Part shown: positions 56,720-64,000 of the stretch, piece by piece
Numbering within the stretch: the stretch's first letter is position 1
How the letters are laid out: every line of letters begins with the position of its first letter
Origin: Linanthus parryae
Lineage: Eukaryota > Streptophyta > Magnoliopsida > Ericales > Polemoniaceae
Assembly (NCBI GenBank): GCA_023055425.1
Contig: JALGPY010000009.1
Span: forward strand, 20,915,775-20,979,774
DNA length: 64,000 bases
Reading direction: 5' to 3'
Notes under the pieces: model-generated
The model's input: the letters and a program-made list of their open reading frames with translations, nothing else
Database searches by the model: none
What the model was told of the DNA's origin: nothing
Program-made: the position numbers and the translations under genes

Positions 56720-57055
56720 CATGTGTACTGAAGTAGATTCTTTCCTTCATATCATCTACCTTGCTAAGAAGACAGACTTACCACTCCTACCCCAAATACC
56801 TATCTTCATCTCTGCGCTTAGTGAAGAAGTCGTACCTTGTAATACCATATACCTTGAAGTCAACCTAGAATTCTTAAGAGCCAAACTACCTTTTATCTGT
56901 TTCTTTTCGATCTTGGTAACCTAGACATCATTTTAAGTATGGACTAGCTTAGCAAATACGAAGCAACCATAGAGTGTGCCAACCAAAAGTTAGATTTCGT
57001 GGACCCGAAAGGTGAGCGTCTATCCTATAAGAGTATAACCATTGGACCCAAAATC
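56720..57055 (+). pseudogene. Gypsy aspartic protease remnant
   Basis: Plus-strand blocks VDSFLHIIYLAKKTDL, EEVVPCNTIYLEV and, in the next frame, LDIILSMD*LSKYEATIEC then FVDPKGERLSY. They match the part of gypsy proteases that reads DVILGMDWLSKYxAxIDC. A stop replaces the conserved Trp of MDWL, and the active-site DSGA is not seen. Confidence 0.7.
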
Positions 57056-58725
57056 CAAATTGTGTCAGCCTTAACCATACTCTCAGATTGAAGATTTAGT
57101 CGATAGGCAACCTCTTCTATACGATCCCGTACTTTGTGTGGTCCGATAAACTTGAGGCTCAGCTTTCCTTTCTGATTAAAACGCTTAACCCCTTTATTGA
57201 TGAGACCCTCAGACATACTTTGTCGCCATTCTTGAACTCCAATGACCTTTTCTTGAAATCATCTCAAGTATCTTGTCGATCACGGACTGGCTTCATCCTT
57301 TGCTGAATCATCTGAATCTGGTTTGTCGAGTCCTCGACCATTTGTTTTCCAAGAATAATCGTTTCGCTTTTCCGCGCCAACACAGTAGTGTCCTACACTT
57401 CCTATCGTGCATTTCTTCGTAGAATGCCATCCCTAAACTATCATGGTAACTCTTGTTATAAGAAAATTCGATTAGTGGTAACTTGTCCATCCATGAACCT
57501 CCAAAGTCCCAAAATGCCAGCTCTTAGCATGCCTTCCAACGTCTGAATCGTCCTTTTAGTCTTTCAATTCGTACCTGGGTGAAATGTTCTGCTCAAACTT
57601 AGCTCGGTGCCAATGTTCCTTTGTAAATCCTTCCTGAATGTGATATGAAGTTTGAATCTCTATCTGAAATATTCGAGCCAAATACTCCGTTTAGTCTTAC
57701 CACATCCTTGATGTATGCGTCCTCCATCTTTTTCATGTTTCACGTGTCCTCCACAGAAATGAATATTGCGCAGTCTATCGACTACCATCTAGATCTGGAT
57801 CAACCCATTCGTCAAAACATGTAAAGCTGTAACAAATTCCATTGAAATGGAGTCCCTTTTTCAATCTCCAATTATTGCAATATCCCGCCTGGTCTCTTGT
57901 GCTCAAGCCGGACCTTTTGACAAGTCAAACACCGAAAGTTCCTTTTGACAAAACCAGCTATTTTCCTTCTTCATATCTTTCCACCACAAGTACTATTCCA
58001 AATCCTTGTATAACTTGCCTTTTCCTGGATGTACCGATTATGGTGTGTTATGAGTTTCCTTCGTAATCTTCTCTTTTACATCCGCACATTTCATTAGTAC
58101 ACACCATCTTTTCTTGAAATTCACTATACCATCTTTCTCCACTTTGGAATCGAATGCGTCGCCTTTGTTAATTCTCTCCTTCATCTTTTGTAAGAACATT
58201 TCTTTCTGTGATTCATTTATCTCTACAAAGACTTCTGTCACTATTGTCAAATTACATAGCATGTTACTCGTGGTTCTCTTCATGCAAACTCAAATCTCTA
58301 GCTCACGAAACTCTCCGCAAAGCTTAATTGGCAAACCCCACATTGTTATGATTCGTCTTTCAGCTCAATGCATTCGCTACTACATTAGTTTTTCCTTCGT
58401 GGTATTCGATATTGATGTCGAAGCCTTCACTAACTCTAACAACCTTCTTTGGCACATATTCAACTCCTTCTGGGTGAATATGCTCTTCAGGCTCTTGTCA
58501 TCTATAAAGAACTTGCAAGTCGTACCTTTGATATAATGTCTCCTGATCTTCATTGCAACACAAAGACTGCCAACTCCAAATCATGAGCATGGTAATTCTT
58601 GTCATAAGACTTTCGCTGCCTAGAAGCATAAGTGATCACCTTGCCAGTTTTTCTTTGCATTAAAACACATCCTATCCCAGGCTTGAACGCATCGTTTTAG
58701 TTTTCAAATTCTTTTCTTCAATTGG
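57056..58725 (-). pseudogene. Inverted gypsy RT end, RNase H and integrase
   Basis: On the minus strand from 58.7 to 57.1 kb the order is RT tail ([20 protein letters not shown], ..[10 protein letters not shown]), RNase H (KSLKSIFTQKELNMCQRR in mixed frames), integrase N-terminal region (DGIVNFKKRWCV near 58130), zinc site (CLTCQKVRLEHKRPGG near 57900), then PLIEFSYNKSYHDSLGMAFY (57430-57485) and GKLSLKFIGPHKVRDRIEEV (about 57105-57165). This is a Ty3/gypsy pol running opposite to the element's own LTRs and protease. Stops and frameshifts are frequent. Confidence 0.8.
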
Positions 58726-58769
58726 TAACATTACCACATGTGCTGACTTCATCATATCCTTCAGCGTTT

Positions 58770-58938
58770 GTATTGGGTAGACTCTATAACGTTTTTCACG
58801 ACCCAAACTCAAAAGCTTATGTTCCTGACCCGAATCATATCCTCGTTGCGAGCACGTCGAACTTGATCTCTCCCTTACCGACACCTCTTCGACCAAATTC
58901 GACTCGAGTGACGGGGACGTCACTCCTTTTAAGGGAGA
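58770..58938 (+). pseudogene. Gypsy integrase tail in element orientation
   Basis: Plus-strand RLYNVFHDPNSKAYVPDPNH corresponds to the VHNVFHVSxLRKYxPDPxH block that normally follows GEVAYRLxLPPxL in gypsy integrases. That preceding part is found inverted, ending near 57060. Ends with polypurine tract AAGGGAGA (58931-58938). Confidence 0.65.
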
Positions 58939-59323
58939 TGTGATTTAACAACCCTGCGTTCAATTACCCGCTTTTGTCTTGTTACATGTTTAACAGCCCT
59001 GCATTGAACCACCCGCGTTGTATTGTTATGTGTGCACATTAGAACTGCATACTTGCATTGGGAGATTTGATTTCTAATTGCGTTGGGTGATTTGATTTAT
59101 GCTTGGGCGCTTTGATTTATACCTGCGTTGGGAGATTGGTTTACCTTAAGCTTCGGGGACGAAGCTTTGTTTTAAGGGAGATGTGATGTAATACCCCGAT
59201 ATTTTCGGGGGTATTTTTGGGAGTTTTACGAATTTTCGGGGCCATTGGTGGGTATTATAAAAGTAGTTTATTTACTATACAGTTTTTGTTTTCATAGTAT
59301 GATTATTATTATTATTATTATTA

Positions 59324-59366
<43 letters not shown>

Positions 59367-62131
59367 TACTACTACTATTACTACAACTACTACTATGTTT
59401 ATTGTAATTAGTTTCAACAAAAAGTAATTGTGTTTCCTTTAGAAGATAGTTTTTCTTCCTATTATAATTATCATTATTAGTGTTATAGTTATTATTAACA
59501 TTATTATTATTACTTTTATTTTATCAAAAACTTTTGTTTTTAAAGATTACTGTTGTTTTAGTTAGTTATGTGTATAGAAGTTGGTAAAGTGTAACGGGTC
59601 GGGTAATGTTTATAACGTGACCAAAAGTGTGACTTTTATTTTATTGCGTAGCCTACCACCGCAGCTAGTGATACACCCACCACACCATAATCTTTCTCTC
59701 ATCTTCTTCCCCATTACCATTTCCTTCACAGTAATGTTTAATTCCTCATTCTCCGGCAAATCACCATCTATGGCAATATACCAATCTTAACTTCTCTTCT
59801 TGAAATTTTGTTCGCTAATCACACAAATCAAGCCGAAGATCTCATCCTTGCATTAAATTTGCAGTTGTGACCTTCCAAATTGAACCCAAATTGGGTCTTG
59901 ATGGGTTATCAAATTCAATCTCACGCTCTCTCTCTCTCTCGCACACTGTCTCTCTCTCACGCTCTCTCCCTCGTCTCTCTCTCTCGCTCTCTCCCTCTGA
60001 TTCTCTCCCTCCCTCTGCGTTGTGTGTGTGTGTGTGCCGAAGGAGAAATCGGCCGAACCCGAGCCCGGCAGAGCCGAACCCAGGTCCGGCGGGGAAGACC
60101 CAACAGCGCCGCCCCTCTCTGCGCCGACCCACCACCGTCTCCGTCCCCCTCTTCCTCTCTTCGTCGTCGTCCTCCCTCGCCGGCGAACCACAGGGCCGAA
60201 GCCCAGGAGCCGCAGCAGCGGCGGTTTGATCCCGACGACTCTCCCACCATCACCGCCATCATCTCCTTCGGTTCTCCGATCGGTAAACACCCCAAGCTCC
60301 GTTGACTACTCCAATTCAATTCCCTACTTTCAATTTCACTTGTGGGTCATTGCATATCATTGTGGGTTTTGGGTTGATAATGTTTGAGGATGGTGTTACA
60401 GTAGTGTTTGGGGAAGATGATGAATTGAGTGTGGGTGTAAAAAGGGGGGGTGCCAAAAGTGTTATTAGTGAAACTGGTGGGGGTGACATTTGTATGATAT
60501 GAAACTATGTGGGTATGTTCTTGTAGTTAAAACAATCTGTTTTCTTTATGTATTAACAAAGTGTAAATCTAAATTGTTTTAACATAATACAAACTAGTTT
60601 TTTTCCTATATATACATACACTATTAAAAATAAGTTTAACAATCATTTTTATGAAAATAAATGTATATTATTATAAACGTTGAATCGATATTTTATTTAT
60701 ATTATATGTTCTTGACGACTAAATGGTCATTTTGTATATATTCGGAAAATAAGATCTTTTCACTTAATAACATTGTTGGTACTAATATGACTTTTATAAC
60801 AATATTTGACCCTTTAGATTTTAATGAAAGTTCACATTTATTTTTATAACGATATTGTCAAATTAGAATAACTACCTTTTTATTTATATAAAGTAAATCG
60901 ACCTTCGTAAATAAATATTCTAGATTATTAAATAAAGTTTCTTCACCTCAATTATTCTTTTTATATTTATACACCAATATTTTTCTTAATAAATATATAT
61001 TCAAAATGTGCAACTCGTGACTAGTAAAATATAATTTTTTTTTGGGGAAATATTTGGGGGTTGCACTTGCATTCATATAGGACATTTAATTGTAATTGTT
61101 GCGTGAACGAAAATGTGTTAATATAGGATTATGTGATATTGTAGATTCAGAATTCGTAGGAGACGAATTCGTTGAGGACCCCTACTACTAGCTGCGTGCC
61201 TGCTTGTGTGTGAAGCTCTATCTGTTTTCAGGTAAGTTTATGCGCACAATACTTTAACTATCAAAATGTTTCTTGGCGTGTGTACTTGTGTTTCAAACAA
61301 CGGTTTAAAGTCTTGAAATTTGAGAATCTCTATTGCAAATATTCTTTTGAAAGATATGTGGTTACTTCTGAATTTCGAACCGATGTTTCTAAAATGATCT
61401 TGTGGAATATAAATGAACGATAAATGATATGGGGCGATGTACAGAGGATGTGTGTGAAGGCTATGGCCGGAGGCGCACGTGAGACGACCTCCTAGGGTTT
61501 CATACCCTACCCTATACGGGTTTATAAAATTGTGAAAGCTATAGAGTACTACCTATGCATGTGTGGGTCACAACTGTATAGGGGTGTCGACACTTAAGGT
61601 CTTTTAGCTATGTGATGGGCGGGGTAGTGTCGGGCTACCTACAAACGCTCTGGGTGAATTGGGATGGACTGTGATATCCCAAGAGGTACCTCTGTGATGA
61701 TATTATTGCATCGTGACCTCTCTGTGGACATTCGTTACCCGCTGGGCTCTAATACGCCTCAGCTCAACTAATAATTTAAAATGTGGAATCTCTTCAGTTA
61801 CATTCTTTTATTCTTTCAGCCAAAACTCTGTTTTACATATTGTGGTATATTTTCTTACTCAGTTTTTACTGATAAAATGTTTTGCTGCGTCGGCTTTTGC
61901 TATTTTAAAACCGCAGGTTTGAACAGGCTAGCTGGGGTGGAACGCGCACACGAGTTAAAGAGTAGGATTGACTAGCAAACATATTGTAGTAGATGTTTCT
62001 TTTGGATTTCAAACCAAGCTTTATTATTTCTGTACAAATTGTTGGAGGTTTCCTCCTTTTATTTCAATAAAGTATTCTTTGGATTATCGTTAAGTCGAAC
62101 TAGCAGGAACCGTAGGATCCGGGTTGTTGCA
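58939..62131 (+). repeat. 3' LTR of the young gypsy element
   Basis: Begins TGTGATTTAACAACCC directly after AAGGGAGA and ends GGGTTGTTGCA, followed by the GGTGG target copy. Same internal features as the 5' LTR, displaced by 5957 bp (inner LTR-like start TGTAATACCCC at 59187). Confidence 0.85.
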
Positions 62132-62680
62132 GGTGGTTCAACTTTGGTGGTTCAGGCGACTCCGGTGGTTCAGGCGACTTTGGTGCTTCATGCAAAGTGT
62201 TCAGGCGACTTCGGTGTCTCCGCGACGTTTCCAGCCGTATGAGTTCTTCTTCTCTTCATTGTACTTGTCTATGGTTAATTCGCGTATGAAAAATTTAGGT
62301 TTCAAAAGAATTTCTTCTTTTGGAAGTATGAGACTGTTAATTTGCCAATTTGTTTGCCAATTTGTTCAACAATTTGATTTGCAGTTACCTGTCTAGGGTT
62401 AATTCTCGTATGAGACTGACTAATTTTTAGAAAATCTTTTACGATTTCATAATCCATCTACCTTGGGTGTACAATGTACATTGTAACCCTAATTTGGTGT
62501 GTTTGTTTGTTAAAGTTTGGTTTGTTTGTTTAAAGGGTATTTTAAGGGTGGGCTTTCAGGTCTGTTCTAAAATTTTGAACACCAATATGTGCTGAAGTTT
62601 ATTTTAGTAATGCTTATAGTCTGTGCTTGTATAACTGATGTATGAAGTTTTCTTCACATTTTATTTTAGTTGAATTCTCG
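62132..62680 (+). other. CACTA transposase leader with 18-bp minisatellite
   Basis: The first 110 bp are variants of an 18-bp unit (ACTTTGGTGGTTCAGGCG, ACTCCGGTGGTTCAGGCG and decayed copies). The 5' flank of the gypsy insert ends in the same word (GACTTTGGTGG). The rest is AT-rich leader up to the ATG at 62681. Confidence 0.6.
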
Positions 62681-64000
62681 ATGGATAAGAGTTGGATACA
62701 TATTAACCCAATGTGCATTCCAGCTTATGTTGATGGTTGTGACAAGTTCTTAGACTTTGCGTACATGGGCATGGATGTTGGGTCACAAATATGTTTCCCT
62801 TGTAAAAAGTTTCTTAACCGGTTTTACGAGACCAGAAGTGTAGTTAGAGGTCATATAATATGTAATGGATTCCAGCCTAATTATCTGCAATGGATTTATC
62901 ATGGAGAACCATCTGAACTAGGTGAAACTGAGTTGGGTACTGAAGAAACAGTTGGGGAAGATGACATGATTGGTATGGTACGTGATGCATTAGGAGCTCA
63001 TCCCAATGAAAATTTTAATAGCTCTAATGAGACATCATCGGGTGACCACGAAACTGTTAAACTCCTTAAAATACTGGAACAAGCTGAGATTGCGTTGTAT
63101 CCAAGATGTAAGAATTTTACCGCATTGTCATTCGTAGTTAGAATGGTGCACATCAAAGTCTTATATAGCCTTCCAAACTTATTCTTCGATGATATGATTC
63201 AACTATTCAAAGAGGCTCTCCCTAAGGAGGATAAGTTACCCAATTCATACTATCAAGCAAAGAAGTTCAAGGATTCCTTAGGGTTTATCTACGTAAAGTA
63301 TGGCGCTTGCCCCGAAAACTGCATGTTATGCTGGAAGGAGAAGGCACATTTTGAGAAATGTGATTTTTGTGGTGAAGATAGGCATAAACCAATTCCGCAG
63401 GGGGTGACCTAGATGGGACCACTCCGGCTACCAAGATTCCTCGCAAGCAAATGCGCTACTTCCTTCTCAAACCTAGGTTGAAACGATTGTTTGTTCCCTC
63501 TAAAACTGCAAAGTCAATGGTATGGCATGACAAAGGACGTACTAAAGATGGCATACTTAAGCATCCAGCGGACTCCTTAGCGTGGAATTTTTTTGATGAA
63601 AAGTACCTTGAATTCGCTAGTGATCCTCGCAATGTAAGATTGGGCTTGGCTTCAGATGGATTTAATCAATTCAGGATGGTGACCATTGCTCATATTACAT
63701 GGCCAGTATTGTTGACGCAATTTAACTCGGAGCCGTGGATATGTACGAGGCAAGGTAATATGATTTTTTCCATACTTATTGATGGACCTAAGGCGCCTGG
63801 AAACAATATATACGTTTACCTGCAACCCTTAGTAGATGATTTGAATAATTTCTGGCATCAAGGTGTACGCACATTTGATGCAGCAACTGGTGAAATGTTC
63901 ACATTATGTGCATATCTTATGTGGACTGTAAACGACTTTCCAGCGTACGCCAATTTGTCTAGATGGAGTAAGATAGGAGAATTAGCATGTTCTCCTTGCA
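62681..64000 (+). CDS. CACTA TNP2-type transposase (3' end outside window)
   Basis: ATG 62681 is chosen because MDKSWIHINPMC starts the transposase-associated domain (about residues 1-77, with CFPCKKFLN and HIICNGFQPNYLQWIYHGE). Next come an acidic linker and the start of the TNP2 core (LPNSYYQAKKFKDSLG, then CPENCMLCWKEKAHFEKCDF with Cys pairs). The frame reaches a TAG at 63410. The normal continuation, IPRKQMRYFLLKPRLKRLF, SDPRNVRLGLASDGFNQFR, YVYLQPLVDDLNNFW and LMWTVNDFPAYANLSRW, is in the +1 frame from about 63403 and open to the window end. The change falls in a run of five G (63400-63404) and looks like a single-base deletion there; an unrecognised intron is a less likely alternative. 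It would recognise CACTA ends and catalyse cut-and-paste transposition if intact. Confidence 0.85.

Larger units (their letters stand above)
52987..62131 (+). mobile_element. Young non-autonomous Ty3/gypsy element with 3.2-kb LTRs
   Basis: Two nearly identical direct repeats (52987-56174 and 58939/58944-62131, offset 5957) flank a 2.76-kb interior with a tRNA-Met primer site. GGTGG occurs on both outer sides (52982-52986, 62132-62136). The interior has a plus-strand protease remnant, then an inverted RT-RNase H-integrase block, then a plus-strand integrase tail. All are broken, so the element cannot move by itself. The near-identity of its LTRs says it inserted recently. By size and coding loss it resembles a LARD. 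Confidence 0.82.
52506..64000 (+). mobile_element. CACTA (En/Spm) transposon, left part, running off the window
   Basis: Starts CACTACTAGAAATGAAC at 52506, the classic plant CACTA terminus, inside the Sirevirus env-like frame. After a 480-bp subterminal region it is interrupted by a gypsy element (52987-62131) and resumes with a leader and the TNP2-type transposase gene (62681 onward). The right terminus and 3-bp target duplication lie outside the window. Confidence 0.85.

Noticed and set aside
52987..62131. Segmental or assembly duplication of 3.2 kb at 5957-bp spacing
   Set aside because: A primer site after the first copy, a polypurine tract before the second, gypsy pol between them and GGTGG at both outer edges make an LTR pair the better reading. 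An assembly artefact is not wholly excluded, given the near-identity.

Overview
This is a plant nuclear window, most likely from an angiosperm (probably a eudicot). Three ordinary host genes remain: a GH18 chitinase-like gene at the left edge, an F-box gene near 33 kb, and a two-exon temperature-induced lipocalin gene near 35-38 kb. Almost everything else is transposable elements nested inside one another. Tentative calls rest on introns with GT/AG borders, LTR pairs with tRNA-Met primer sites, target-site duplications (TSDs) and protein motifs read by eye.

Left nest (1125-26743). A minus-strand, non-autonomous LTR element of about 1.9 kb (TSD GTAGT) keeps only a copia gag N-terminus. One of its LTRs was hit by an Angela/BARE-type copia element (2725-26424, TSD AATAC). 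That element was hit three times: a Mutator-like element carrying a DUF2828 gene fragment in its 5' LTR (2801-4373, TSD TTTATTATA), a Sirevirus copia in its gag (7597-17845, TSD ACGAG), and a gypsy-type solo LTR in its 3' LTR (22152-25623, TSD ATATA). The second LTR of the outer element (1125-1562) preserves the empty Angela target site.

Middle (26744-40795). Here lie a copia RNase H scrap, an unresolved LTR-like non-coding stretch, a 5'-truncated minus-strand LINE (about 30.4-32.4 kb), the F-box gene followed by a 247-bp tandem duplication, the lipocalin gene, and the end of a minus-strand short-LTR copia element with another transposon in its LTR.

Right nest (40796-64000). A second, related Sirevirus (40935-52505) carries a minus-strand gypsy solo LTR in its reverse transcriptase (46297-50095, TSD AGATG). 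It ends where a CACTA (En/Spm) element begins at 52506 and runs off the window. The CACTA leader holds a young gypsy LTR element (52987-62131, TSD GGTGG) whose two 3.2-kb LTRs are almost identical, although its pol is broken and partly inverted. The CACTA transposase gene starts at 62681.

Main unusual signals: (1) a short palindrome built on CAAGGCCTTG is scattered through the LTRs, UTRs and reading frames of both Sireviruses, with a different flank in each (CTCAAGGCCTTGAG versus TTTCAAGGCCTTGAAA); (2) the young gypsy element has LTRs extended by about 243 bp in a way that suggests plus-strand priming from an upstream duplicate polypurine tract; (3) that element has an inverted pol block but moved recently, so it was probably mobilised in trans; (4) short motifs are conserved among otherwise diverged gypsy LTRs.
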